Positions 1 through 9,146 of a stretch of DNA of 64,000 bases are shown here, piece after piece. Within the stretch, counting starts at the first letter, position 1. Each line of letters starts with the position of its first letter. Made by a program: the position numbers and the translations under genes. The notes under the pieces were generated by a model. The model searched no databases. It saw only the letters and a program-made list of their open reading frames with translations, and was not told the DNA's origin. Source of the DNA: Mesorhizobium temperatum (GTDB lineage Bacteria > Pseudomonadota > Alphaproteobacteria > Rhizobiales > Rhizobiaceae); NCBI RefSeq assembly GCF_002284575.1, contig NZ_NPKJ01000041.1, forward strand, positions 62,431 to 126,430, read 5' to 3'.

Positions 1-16
1 CTACCAAAGAGATTCG

Positions 17-748
17 ATGACCTATTGCGTCGGCCTGAAGATCGATCGTGGGCTCGTGTTCATGTCTGACACGCGTACCAATGCCGGCATGGATTCGATC
101 TCGACCTTCAAGAAGATGCATGTCTGGGAGGAGCCGGGCGAGCGCGTCATCGTGCTGATGTCGGCCGGCAATCTGGCGACGACGCAGGCCGTCGTCAGTT
201 TGCTCGACGAACGCACCAAGGCGGTGGCCGATCGCCACGCCACGCTGCTCGAAACGCCTTCTATGTACCAGACGGTACGGATGGTCGGCGACACCGTCAA
301 GGAAGTCATCGCCAGTTCGTCGCCGGCGGGCGAGAAGGCCGATTCCTATTTCAATGCCTCCTTCATACTCGGCGGCCAGATCAAGGGCAGCGCGCCGCGG
401 CTGTTCATGATCTATCCGGAAGGCAATTTCATCGAATCGACCGACGACACGCCGTTCTTCCAAATCGGCGAGACCAAATACGGCAAGCCGATCATCATCC
501 GCGCATATGAAAAGACGATGAGTTTCGCCGAGACGGTGAAACTGCTGCTGGTGTCGTTCGACTCGACGCTGAAATCGAACCTGTCGGTGGGTCTGCCGCT
601 CGACCTGCTGTTCTATGAAAAGGACGCCTTCAAGGTCAGCCTGAAGAAGCGGATAGCCCAGGACGATCAATACTATCGCACCATCTCGGACGGCTGGTCG
701 AATGCACTGAAGGCTGCTTTTGCGAGCCTGCCCGATTTTCCCGAATGA
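17..748 (+). CDS. Anbu-type proteasome-like peptidase
   Basis: Predicted N-terminal-nucleophile hydrolase of the Anbu / COG3484 branch of the proteasome beta/HslV superfamily, 243 residues. The protein begins Met-Thr, so Thr2 would become the nucleophile once Met1 is removed. The nearby Asp18 and Lys32-Lys33 match the positions of the conserved Asp/Lys of this fold. There is no propeptide and no signal peptide, so it should act in the cytoplasm. The family usually sits beside transglutaminase-like, alpha-E and ATP-grasp genes. Those would lie upstream of base 1 and cannot be seen, while the downstream neighbour is an unrelated decarboxylase. A weak AAAGAG ribosome site lies at 6-11. The family call is firm; the substrate is unknown. 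Confidence 0.85.
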   Translation: MTYCVGLKIDRGLVFMSDTRTNAGMDSISTFKKMHVWEEPGERVIVLMSAGNLATTQAVVSLLDERTKAVADRHATLLETPSMYQTVRMVGDTVKEVIASSSPAGEKADSYFNASFILGGQIKGSAPRLFMIYPEGNFIESTDDTPFFQIGETKYGKPIIIRAYEKTMSFAETVKLLLVSFDSTLKSNLSVGLPLDLLFYEKDAFKVSLKKRIAQDDQYYRTISDGWSNALKAAFASLPDFPE

Positions 749-803
749 AAGCCTCCGTTTTTCGTGCTCTTTGATTGCTGGGCTCGACGCGACGGAGAGG
801 AAA

Positions 804-2216
804 ATGAATAGCAACGAATTCCGGGAATGGTCGCTATACGCGGCCGAATGGGGTGCCGACTACAGGAGCACACTTCGCGAAAGGCCGGTGCGGCCGCTTG
901 TCGAACCGGGCGAAATCTCTAGAAGCATCGATGTCACGCCGCCGGAAGAAGGCGAAACGATGCAGGCAATCTTCGCCGATTTCGAGCAAGAAATCCTGCC
1001 GGGCATGACGCACTGGCAGCATCCGCGCTTCTTCGCCTATTTCCCGGCCAACGCCGCACCGGTCTCGGTGGTGGCCGAATATCTGGTCTCGGTGATGGCC
1101 GCGCAATGCATGCTCTGGCAGACCTCGCCGGCAGCGACCGAACTCGAGACGCGCGTCGTCGACTGGATGCGTCAGGCGCTTGGCCTGCCGGAAGGGTTTT
1201 CCGGCGTCATGCAGGATTCGGCATCGTCGGCGACGCTTGCCGCCGTGCTGACCATGCGCGAGCGCGCGCTCGACTGGCAGGGCAACAAGAAGGGCCTGCA
1301 AGGCCAGCCGATATTGCGCGTCTATTCTTCCGACCAGGTCCATACCTCTATCGACCGGGCAATCTGGGTATCGGGCATCGGCGAAGACAATCTCGTGCGC
1401 ATTCCGGTTGCCGGGCGCCTGCGCGCCATGGATGTCACAGCCCTCGAAGCGGCGATCGTCGCCGACCGGGAAGCCGGCATGCTGCCGGCCGGCATCATCG
1501 CTTGTGTTGGTGGCACCAGCACCGGCGGCACCGATGACATCGCCAGCGTCGCCGCAGTGGCGAAACGGTACGGGCTCTATCTGCACGTCGATGCCGCCTG
1601 GGCCGGATCGGCGATGATATGTCCGGAATACCGGCATTTCTGGGCGGGCGTGGAGCAGGCGGATTCCATCGTCTTCAACCCGCACAAATGGCTGGGCGCG
1701 CAGTTCGACTGCTCGATACAGTTCATCCGCCGGCCGGAAGACCTGGTACGGACGCTCGCCATCAAGCCGGATTACCTGAAGACGCATGGGCGCGACGGCA
1801 TCATCAACTATTCCGAATGGTCGGTGCCGCTCGGGCGGCGCTTTCGCGCACTGAAACTGTGGTTCCTGCTGCGCGCCCACGGACTGGAAAATCTGCGGAC
1901 CATGATCCGCAATCACGTCGCCTGGAGCGAGGGCCTTGCCGCGCGGCTGGCTCGGGAACCGGATTTTGAAATCGTCACGCAACCGATGTTGTCGCTGTTC
2001 TCGTTCCGGCATCTGGCGGCGGCCGGCATCGATTCGGACGAACACAATCTGCGACTGGTCAACGCGATCAACGACGATGGCCGCATCTACCTGACACAGA
2101 CACGGGTGGACGGGCAGATCGCGATCCGCTTTCAGGTCGGTCAGTTCGAGACAACGGCGGCGGATGTCGACACCGCTTTCGAGGTTGTCACCGAAATCGC
2201 CCGCCGTCTGGGTTGA
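804..2216 (+). CDS. PLP-dependent group II amino acid decarboxylase
   Basis: Pyridoxal-phosphate enzyme of the aromatic-L-amino-acid / glutamate / tyrosine decarboxylase family, 470 residues. The cofactor lysine is Lys295 in the motif NPHKWLG. An upstream LHVDAAW segment supplies the conserved Asp/Ala that contact the pyridoxal ring. The start at 804 was chosen because a strong GGAGAGG site ends 3 bases before it; the open frame extends 28 codons further upstream, but without family-like sequence. The N-terminal half (WQHPRFFAYFPA, then a region ending in MLWQTSPAATELE) is typical of aromatic amino acid decarboxylases. The actual amino acid substrate cannot be read from sequence. It ends 130 bases before glpR and is probably a separate transcription unit. 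Confidence 0.87.
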   Translation: MNSNEFREWSLYAAEWGADYRSTLRERPVRPLVEPGEISRSIDVTPPEEGETMQAIFADFEQEILPGMTHWQHPRFFAYFPANAAPVSVVAEYLVSVMAAQCMLWQTSPAATELETRVVDWMRQALGLPEGFSGVMQDSASSATLAAVLTMRERALDWQGNKKGLQGQPILRVYSSDQVHTSIDRAIWVSGIGEDNLVRIPVAGRLRAMDVTALEAAIVADREAGMLPAGIIACVGGTSTGGTDDIASVAAVAKRYGLYLHVDAAWAGSAMICPEYRHFWAGVEQADSIVFNPHKWLGAQFDCSIQFIRRPEDLVRTLAIKPDYLKTHGRDGIINYSEWSVPLGRRFRALKLWFLLRAHGLENLRTMIRNHVAWSEGLAARLAREPDFEIVTQPMLSLFSFRHLAAAGIDSDEHNLRLVNAINDDGRIYLTQTRVDGQIAIRFQVGQFETTAADVDTAFEVVTEIARRLG

Positions 2217-2298
2217 GTTGAATTGGTCGGCAAAGTTGCGGCGAGGTTTTGTCTTTGGACGCATGTAATTTCGTTAGCCGGCTCATGCCTTTTCATTA

Positions 2299-2333
2299 TT
2301 TTCGTTTTCCGCTATAGACAAGAAAAACGAAAA
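2299..2333 (+). promoter_or_regulatory. glpR promoter with inverted repeat (candidate GlpR operator)
   Basis: A perfect 10-bp inverted repeat, TTTTCGTTTT at 2299-2308 and AAAACGAAAA at 2324-2333, encloses a -10-like TATAGA at 2313-2318, just upstream of the regulator start at 2347. The half-site core TTTCGTTT recurs upstream of glpD. DeoR-family GlpR proteins bind TTCG-containing inverted repeats, so autoregulation is inferred. The GGGAGG ribosome site at 2335-2340 lies directly behind the repeat. Confidence 0.6.
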
Positions 2334-2346
2334 CGGGAGGTCCCCA

Positions 2347-3114
2347 ATGTATCTGTCGCCGCGTCATTCCGAAATCATCCAGATGGCCAAGGACAATGGC
2401 CGCGTGCTGGTCGACGATCTGGCAACGCATTTCAACGTGACGCCGCAGACCATCCGCAAGGACCTTAACGATTTGTGCGACCAGCGGCTGCTTTCCCGTA
2501 TCCATGGCGGGGCGCTGTTTCCGTCCGGCATCGAGAACATGGAGTATGAAGCGAGGCGCAAGATCGCTGCCGAGGAGAAGGAGGCGATCGGCCGCGCAGC
2601 AGCCAGGCTGATCCCAGACAATGCCTCGCTGTTCATCAATATTGGCACCACGACGGAGTCGGTCAGCAAGGCGCTCCTTGATCACAGCGGCCTGATGGTC
2701 ATCACCAATAACATCAATGTTGCCAACAGGATGCGCATATATCCTTCGATCGAAGTGGTGATCGCCGGCGGCGTGGTGCGCGGCTCAGACGGTGGCGTGG
2801 TCGGCGAGGCGGCGGTTGATTTCATCAGGCAGTTCAAGGTCGACTACGCGGTGATCGGCGCCTCGGCGATCGACCATGACGGCGCGCTGCTCGATTTCGA
2901 TTTTCGTGAAGTGAAGGTGGCGCAGGCGATCATCGCCAATGCGCGGCATGTCATTCTCGTTTCCGACCAGACCAAGTTCGAACGGACAGCGCCGGTTCGC
3001 ATCGGCCATCTGTCGCAGGTCAACACCTTCATCACCGACCGCTGCGACATCCCGTCGGTGCGCAAGATCTGCCAGGAGGCAGAGGTTCAACTGATCGAAA
3101 CGTCGCTCTCCTAG
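2347..3114 (+). CDS. glpR: DeoR/GlpR-family transcriptional repressor of glycerol genes
   Basis: 255-residue DeoR-family regulator. The N-terminal winged helix (residues about 3-58) contains the recognition-helix signature VTPQTIRKDL, followed by the linker LSRIHGGA that is typical of the family. Residues about 75-230 form the sugar-phosphate sensor domain, with NIGTTTES and the conserved SDQTKFER near the C-terminus. Because it lies directly upstream of glpD and the glycerol transporter, the inducer is probably glycerol 3-phosphate. The ATG at 2347 follows GGGAGG by 6 bases. TTTCG-type repeats occur upstream of both this gene and glpD. Confidence 0.88.
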   Translation: MYLSPRHSEIIQMAKDNGRVLVDDLATHFNVTPQTIRKDLNDLCDQRLLSRIHGGALFPSGIENMEYEARRKIAAEEKEAIGRAAARLIPDNASLFINIGTTTESVSKALLDHSGLMVITNNINVANRMRIYPSIEVVIAGGVVRGSDGGVVGEAAVDFIRQFKVDYAVIGASAIDHDGALLDFDFREVKVAQAIIANARHVILVSDQTKFERTAPVRIGHLSQVNTFITDRCDIPSVRKICQEAEVQLIETSLS

Positions 3115-3147
3115 TGGGTGCCGTTGCGGCAATTGTCGCCGTTTATA

Positions 3148-3181
3148 TTTCGTTTGACATTCGTTCTCATTTCGAAATAAT
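3148..3181 (+). promoter_or_regulatory. glpD operon promoter with TTTCG operators
   Basis: A good sigma-70 promoter can be read: TTGACA at 3154-3159, a 16-base spacer and AATAAT at 3176-3181. It is overlaid by TTTCGTTT (3148-3155), ATTCGTTC (3159-3166) and the perfect 10-bp palindrome ATTTCGAAAT (3169-3178), so three TTCG sites cover the -35, spacer and -10. This arrangement suits a repressor that blocks polymerase. The likely ligand protein is the adjacent GlpR (inference from the shared motif). Confidence 0.65.
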
Positions 3182-3240
3182 CCCATCACGGTTTCGTAAA
3201 AACCTAAAAATGCTGCAATGCGAAATCCGGGAGGACTATT

Positions 3241-4767
3241 GTGAGCGCACCCCCGATCCATGACATCTTCGTCATCGGTGGCGGTATCAACGGCTGCGGC
3301 ATCGCCCGCGATGCGGTTGGGCGCGGCTTCTCGGTCTTCCTTGCCGAAATGAACGATCTGGCCAGCGGAACCTCCTCCGGCTCGACCAAGCTGATCCATG
3401 GCGGCCTGCGCTATCTCGAGTTCTACGAATTCCGCCTGGTGCGCGAGGCGCTGATGGAGCGCGAGGTTCTCTGGAAAAACGCGCCGCACATCATCTGGCC
3501 GATGCGCTTCGTGCTGCCCTATGCCAAGGGCCTGCGTCCGGCCTGGTTGATCAGGCTCGGCCTTTTCCTTTACGATCACATCGGCGGGCGCAAATTGCTG
3601 CCGGCGACCAAGACGCTGGACATGGCAAGGGACCCAGCCGGCAAGCCGCTGAAGCCGTTGTTTCGAAAGGCCTTCGAATATTCCGACGGCTGGGTCAACG
3701 ATGCGCGGCTGGTGGCGCTGAACGCCCGGGACGCCGCCGATCGCGGCGCAACGATCCGAACCCGCACGAAAGTCATCAGCGCACGCCGTGAAGGCGAGTT
3801 TTGGACGGTCAGGCTGGAAAACATGCAGACCGGCGACACCGAAGAGGTCAAGGCGCGGCTTTTGGTCAACGCCGCCGGTCCATGGGTCGACCACGTGCTG
3901 TCCGCTACGGTCGGCTTGAACGATGTGCACAATGTCCGGCTGGTACAGGGCAGCCATATCGTCATCGGCAAGAAGTTCGACGATCCGCGCGCCTATTTCT
4001 TCCAGAATAAGGACGGCCGCATCATCTTTGCTATCCCCTACGAGGAAGAGTTCACGCTGATCGGCACCACCGACCAGGACTATTCTGGCGACCCGCACGA
4101 CGTGAAGATCAGCGACGCCGAGATCGATTATCTCTGTGCTGCGGCGAGCGAATATTTCGCGCAACCGGTCAAGCGTTCGGACATCGTCTGGACCTATTCC
4201 GCCGTGCGCCCGCTTTATGACGACGGCGCCTCGAAGGCGCAGGAAGCGACCCGCGATTATGTGCTGAAGACCGACGGCGGCGATGGCACGGCGCCGATCA
4301 TCAACACCTTCGGCGGCAAGATCACCACCTATCGCCGGCTATCGGAATCGATGCTCGAGAAAATCGAGGGTTTTCTCGGCAAGCGCGGCAAACCGTGGAC
4401 GGCAAACGCGTCGTTGCCGGGCGGCGATTTCCCGGCCAGCGGCTTCGACGCCGAAGTGGCGAAACTGAAGACGGCCTATCCGTTCCTCGATGCGCGTCTG
4501 GCGCGCCGCCTGACCCGGCTTTACGGGACTCGCGCAAGGATGCTGCTGGGCCTCGCCAGGTCGAATGCCGACCTTGGCCGCAACTTTGGCGCCGATCTCT
4601 ACGAGGCCGAGGTGCGCTACCTCGTTCAAAATGAATGGGCGATGACGGCCGAAGATGTATTGTGGCGCAGGACCAAGCGCGGCCTGCATCTGAGCCGCGA
4701 GCAGGCGGCAGCGCTCGACGAATTCATGCGCGGGATAAGCCGGCGCCATGTCGCGGCTGCCGAATAG
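3241..4767 (+). CDS. glpD: Aerobic glycerol-3-phosphate dehydrogenase
   Basis: FAD-dependent, membrane-associated enzyme that oxidises glycerol 3-phosphate to dihydroxyacetone phosphate and passes electrons to quinone; 508 residues. The Rossmann FAD motif IGGGINGCGIARDA is near residues 12-25, followed by the family signature SGTSSGSTKLIHGGLRYLE. The second family signature, around FGGKITTYRRLSE, is also present. The start is GTG at 3241 behind GGGAGG (3229-3234), with an 87-base leader after the predicted promoter. The gene runs straight into the transporter genes glpSTPQUV, so uptake and oxidation appear to be one regulated unit. Confidence 0.95.
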   Translation: MSAPPIHDIFVIGGGINGCGIARDAVGRGFSVFLAEMNDLASGTSSGSTKLIHGGLRYLEFYEFRLVREALMEREVLWKNAPHIIWPMRFVLPYAKGLRPAWLIRLGLFLYDHIGGRKLLPATKTLDMARDPAGKPLKPLFRKAFEYSDGWVNDARLVALNARDAADRGATIRTRTKVISARREGEFWTVRLENMQTGDTEEVKARLLVNAAGPWVDHVLSATVGLNDVHNVRLVQGSHIVIGKKFDDPRAYFFQNKDGRIIFAIPYEEEFTLIGTTDQDYSGDPHDVKISDAEIDYLCAAASEYFAQPVKRSDIVWTYSAVRPLYDDGASKAQEATRDYVLKTDGGDGTAPIINTFGGKITTYRRLSESMLEKIEGFLGKRGKPWTANASLPGGDFPASGFDAEVAKLKTAYPFLDARLARRLTRLYGTRARMLLGLARSNADLGRNFGADLYEAEVRYLVQNEWAMTAEDVLWRRTKRGLHLSREQAAALDEFMRGISRRHVAAAE

Positions 4768-4795
4768 TGATGCAGAAAGCCTGGGAGGAGGCATC

Positions 4796-5878
4796 ATGCT
4801 GGAACTGAGAAACGTGACGAAGACGATCGGCGCGACGGAGCATATACGCGACGTGTCGCTGACGCTCCAGCACGGCTCGCTCAACGTCCTTCTCGGACCG
4901 ACGCTTTCCGGCAAGACCAGCCTGATGCGGCTGATGGCCGGCCTTGATGTGCCGACATCCGGTTCGGTCTGGTTCGATCGCAAGGATGTCACCGGCATCC
5001 CGGTGCAGAAGCGCAACGTCGCCATGGTCTACCAGCAGTTCATCAACTATCCGGCGATGACCGTTTACGAGAACATCGCCTCGCCGCTGAGGGTGGCCGG
5101 GACCGAGCGGGCGAAGATCGACAAGGAGGTGCGCAATGCCGCAGCCCTGCTCAAGCTGACGCCCTTCCTCGACCGCACACCGCTCAGCCTCTCCGGCGGC
5201 CAGCAGCAGCGCACCGCGCTGGCGCGCGCCATCGTCAAGAACGCCAGCCTCGTGCTGCTCGACGAGCCGCTCGCCAACCTCGACTACAAGCTGCGCGAGG
5301 AGTTGCGCGCGGAATTGCCCAGGATATTCGCGGCGACCGGCACCATTTTTGTCTACGCCACGACGGAGCCGCACGAAGCCTTGCTGCTCGGCGGCAACAC
5401 TGCGACGCTTTCCGAAGGCCGCATCACTCAGTTCGGCCCGACAATCGACGTCTTCCGCAGGCCGAACGACCTCGTCACGGCCAAGACATTCGCCGATCCG
5501 CCGCTCAACACGATCGTGCTGAAGAAGAGCGGTTCAAGCTTCCTTCTTGATGGTGGGGTGAACCTCCCGGTGCCGGCTGAGCTCGCTGGTATTGCCGATA
5601 CGAGTTATACGATCGGCTTCCAGCCCCACCATCTCTCTCTTGCCCGGCCGAGCCCGTCGGCGGTTCCGGTGAGAGCCAAGGTCTCGGTCACCGAGATCAC
5701 CGGTTCGGAAAGCTTTGTGCATCTCGACTTCGCCGATGTCCGCTGGGTGATGCTGGAGCACGGCATCCTGGTGTTCGAGCCGGACCAGACAATCGAGGTG
5801 TTCATCGATCCGCGGCACATCATGGTTTTCGACGCGAACGGCCGCTCGGCCGCGCCGCCACCGATGCTGGCGGCTTGA
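4796..5878 (+). CDS. glpS: Glycerol ABC transporter ATP-binding protein GlpS
   Basis: ABC ATPase of the MalK/UgpC type, 360 residues with a C-terminal TOBE-like regulatory domain. Visible motifs: Walker A GPTLSGKT (34-41), Q-loop around Gln80, canonical signature LSGGQ (132-136) and Walker B LVLLDE (152-157). The switch histidine is missing: the usual VTHDQ reads ATTEP, so position 190 is Thr. Its partner GlpT shows the opposite defect. ATG at 4796 was chosen because GGGAGGAGG ends 4 bases before it; an upstream ATG at 4748 lies inside glpD and lacks such a site. The gene order matches the rhizobial glpSTPQUV glycerol importer. Confidence 0.9.
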   Translation: MLELRNVTKTIGATEHIRDVSLTLQHGSLNVLLGPTLSGKTSLMRLMAGLDVPTSGSVWFDRKDVTGIPVQKRNVAMVYQQFINYPAMTVYENIASPLRVAGTERAKIDKEVRNAAALLKLTPFLDRTPLSLSGGQQQRTALARAIVKNASLVLLDEPLANLDYKLREELRAELPRIFAATGTIFVYATTEPHEALLLGGNTATLSEGRITQFGPTIDVFRRPNDLVTAKTFADPPLNTIVLKKSGSSFLLDGGVNLPVPAELAGIADTSYTIGFQPHHLSLARPSPSAVPVRAKVSVTEITGSESFVHLDFADVRWVMLEHGILVFEPDQTIEVFIDPRHIMVFDANGRSAAPPPMLAA

Positions 5879-5891
5879 GGGAGGAGGGCAC

Positions 5892-6962
5892 ATGGCGCGC
5901 ATCGACTGCAACCATATCCGCCACGCCTACGGGCCGCATCCGAAATCGGACAAGGACTATGCGCTGAAGGAGGTGCATCACGCCTTCGAGGACGGCGGCG
6001 CCTATGCGCTGCTGGGGCCGTCGGGCTGCGGCAAGACCACGCTGCTCAACATTATTTCCGGCCTGTTGTATCCGTCGCATGGCGAGCTTCTGTTCGACGG
6101 CAAGGACGTGACCAATCTGTCGACGCAGGAGCGCAATATCGCGCAGGTGTTCCAGTTCCCGGTCATCTACGACACCATGACCGTCTACGACAATCTGGCC
6201 TTCCCGCTGCGCAACCGCGGCGTTCCGGAACCCGACGTCGACCGCAAGGTGCGCGAAACGCTGGAAATGACGGGGTTGGCCGATATGGCTAAGAGAAAGG
6301 CGAGGGGGCTGACCGCCGACCAGAAGCAGAAGATCTCGCTCGGGCGCGGGCTGGTGCGCTCCGATGTCAACGCGATCCTGTTCGACGAGCCGCTGACCGT
6401 CATCGATCCGCATATGAAGTGGGTGCTGCGCTCGCAACTGAAACAGCTGCACAGGCGCTTCGGTTTCACCATGGTCTATGTCACGCACGACCAGACCGAG
6501 GCGCTTACCTTCGCCGAAAACGTCGTCGTCATGTATGAGGGCGAGATCGTGCAGATCGGCTCTCCAGCCGAGCTGTTCGAGCGTCCCAAGCACACATTCG
6601 TCGGCTATTTCATCGGCTCGCCGGGCATGAACGTCATGCCGGTCGCGGTCGAAGGCAGGAGTGCGCGGCTCGGCAGCCAGACGATCGAATTGCCGGGCGC
6701 ACCTAAAGCTGGAATCACAGGCGCGATCGAACTCGGCATCCGCCCCGAATATGTCAGGCTTGGCGCCAGCGGCATGCCGGTTTCAATCCGGAAGGTCGAG
6801 GATATCGGCCGCCACAAGGTGGTGCGCGCCAGTTTCGAAGGCCGCGACATCGCGGCGATCGTCGGTGAGGACGAGGACATTCCCGCCGATCCGAAAATCG
6901 CTTTCGACCCGGCCGGCATCAATATCTATGCCGATTCCTGGCGCGTCGAGATGGGAGGCTGA
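5892..6962 (+). CDS. glpT: Glycerol ABC transporter ATP-binding protein GlpT
   Basis: Second ABC ATPase of the glycerol importer, 356 residues, starting 13 bases after glpS. Walker A GPSGCGKT (42-49), Walker B ILFDEP and the switch histidine His199 in VYVTHDQTEA are all intact. The signature motif is degenerate: LTADQ (140-144) replaces LSGGQ. With GlpS this predicts a heterodimer having one consensus and one degenerate ATP site. A C-terminal TOBE-like domain follows from about residue 235. It is not the E. coli glycerol-3-phosphate antiporter that shares the name glpT. It overlaps nothing and is followed 5 bases later by the first permease. Confidence 0.9.
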   Translation: MARIDCNHIRHAYGPHPKSDKDYALKEVHHAFEDGGAYALLGPSGCGKTTLLNIISGLLYPSHGELLFDGKDVTNLSTQERNIAQVFQFPVIYDTMTVYDNLAFPLRNRGVPEPDVDRKVRETLEMTGLADMAKRKARGLTADQKQKISLGRGLVRSDVNAILFDEPLTVIDPHMKWVLRSQLKQLHRRFGFTMVYVTHDQTEALTFAENVVVMYEGEIVQIGSPAELFERPKHTFVGYFIGSPGMNVMPVAVEGRSARLGSQTIELPGAPKAGITGAIELGIRPEYVRLGASGMPVSIRKVEDIGRHKVVRASFEGRDIAAIVGEDEDIPADPKIAFDPAGINIYADSWRVEMGG

Positions 6963-6967
6963 ACTCC

Positions 6968-7834
6968 ATGGATAAGACCTGGAACAACAAGGCTTGGTTC
7001 ATGGTGCTGCCGGTGCTGGTGCTGGTGGCGTTCAACGCAATCATCCCGCTGATGACGGTGGTCAACTATTCAGTTCAGGAGACGTTCGGAAACAACCTGT
7101 TCTTCTTTGAAGGCGTTAAGTGGTTCCAGGAAGTGCTTAATTCGCCGCGCTTCCACGCATCGCTCCTGCGCCAGTTCGCCTTCACCGGGTTAATCCTGCT
7201 GATCGAGGTGCCGCTAGGCGTGGCGGTGGCGCTTGCCATGCCGCGTTCCGGCCCATGGGTCGCGGTCTGCCTGGTGTTGATGTCGCTGCCGTTGCTGATC
7301 CCATGGAACGTCGTCGGCGCTATGTGGAACATCTTTGCGCTGCCGGACATCGGGCTGCTCGGCTATGTTATCAACGCGATGGGCATCAGCTACAATTTCA
7401 CCAGCCAGCCGCTGTCGGCGTGGTTCACCGTCGTCCTGATGGACGTATGGCATTGGACCTCGCTGGTTGTGCTGCTTGCCTATGCAGGCCTCGTCTCGAT
7501 ACCCGACGCCTACTATCAGGCTGCAAAGATTGACGGTGCATCACGCTGGTCGGTGTTCCGCTTTATCCAGCTGCCCAAGATGAAGCGCGTGCTGACCATT
7601 GCCATGCTGCTGCGGTTCATGGATTCCTTCATGGTCTACACTGAACCGTTCGTACTGACAGGCGGGGGACCGGGCAATGCCACGACCTTCCTGTCGATCG
7701 ATCTTGTCAAGGCAGCGCTCGGCGAATTCAACCTCGGAATCGCGGCGGCCATGAGCATCATCTACTTCCTGATGACGCTGCTGGTGTCGTGGCTCTTCTA
7801 CACCCTGATGACCCAATCCGAAGCGGAGGGCTGA
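6968..7834 (+). CDS. glpP: Glycerol ABC transporter permease GlpP
   Basis: Inner-membrane permease of the MalF/UgpA (CUT1) type, 288 residues with six predicted membrane segments, the first at about residues 11-32. The cytoplasmic coupling loop, corresponding to the EAA motif, reads AAKIDGASRWSVFRFIQLP. The MetI-like core ends with the hydrophobic stretch ISIIYFLMTLLVSWLFYTL. It begins 5 bases after glpT and its stop precedes the glpQ start by a single base, so translation of the two permeases is probably coupled. Together they should form the transmembrane channel for glycerol. Confidence 0.9.
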   Translation: MDKTWNNKAWFMVLPVLVLVAFNAIIPLMTVVNYSVQETFGNNLFFFEGVKWFQEVLNSPRFHASLLRQFAFTGLILLIEVPLGVAVALAMPRSGPWVAVCLVLMSLPLLIPWNVVGAMWNIFALPDIGLLGYVINAMGISYNFTSQPLSAWFTVVLMDVWHWTSLVVLLAYAGLVSIPDAYYQAAKIDGASRWSVFRFIQLPKMKRVLTIAMLLRFMDSFMVYTEPFVLTGGGPGNATTFLSIDLVKAALGEFNLGIAAAMSIIYFLMTLLVSWLFYTLMTQSEAEG

Positions 7835-7835
7835 G

Positions 7836-8765
<930 letters not shown>

Positions 8766-8792
8766 CGGCGGCGCAGGGAAGGAGTAAAGACG

Positions 8793-9074
8793 ATGGATCT
8801 GTCATGGATGGCCTGGACTTGGCAGACCGCCACCTTCTTCGGCGTGATCCTGCTTCTTCTGGTCGGGATGACCGTGTGGGAGTGGGCCAGTCCTGGCGGA
8901 GCGCCGCGCCATGGCGTTCTCGGCCTCGATACTACGCGTGGCGACCGACTGTTTATTTCGCTGCTAGGCAGCGCCTACATCCATCTCGCTTGGCTGGGTC
9001 TTGTCGGACCCAACCTGTGGTGGGCACTCGCCCTCTCGATCGTCTACGCCATCGGCGTTTTTCGATTCGTCTAG
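8793..9074 (+). CDS. glpU: Small membrane protein of the glycerol transporter locus (DUF2160 type)
   Basis: 93-residue hydrophobic protein with about three predicted membrane helices (roughly residues 10-29, 52-68 and 73-91) and almost no soluble part. A GGAAGGAG ribosome site lies upstream of the ATG at 8793. The position between the permeases and the substrate-binding protein is that of glpU in the Rhizobium leguminosarum glycerol transport locus. The function is unknown; an accessory role in assembly or activity of the transporter is inferred from conserved position only. Confidence 0.85.
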   Translation: MDLSWMAWTWQTATFFGVILLLLVGMTVWEWASPGGAPRHGVLGLDTTRGDRLFISLLGSAYIHLAWLGLVGPNLWWALALSIVYAIGVFRFV

Positions 9075-9146
9075 GGGGAGAAACTGTTGGAGCGGCCGCA
9101 CAACGACCGCTCCGATCGCACTTGAAACCGAAATGGGAGGAACCTC

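Noticed and set aside
834..2264. Long antisense frame over the decarboxylase gene
   Set aside because: Shadow frame; the sense protein carries the PLP lysine and family motifs.
4748..4795. Earlier ATG for glpS inside glpD
   Set aside because: It lacks a ribosome site, whereas ATG at 4796 has GGGAGGAGG at the correct distance and starts with the ABC domain.
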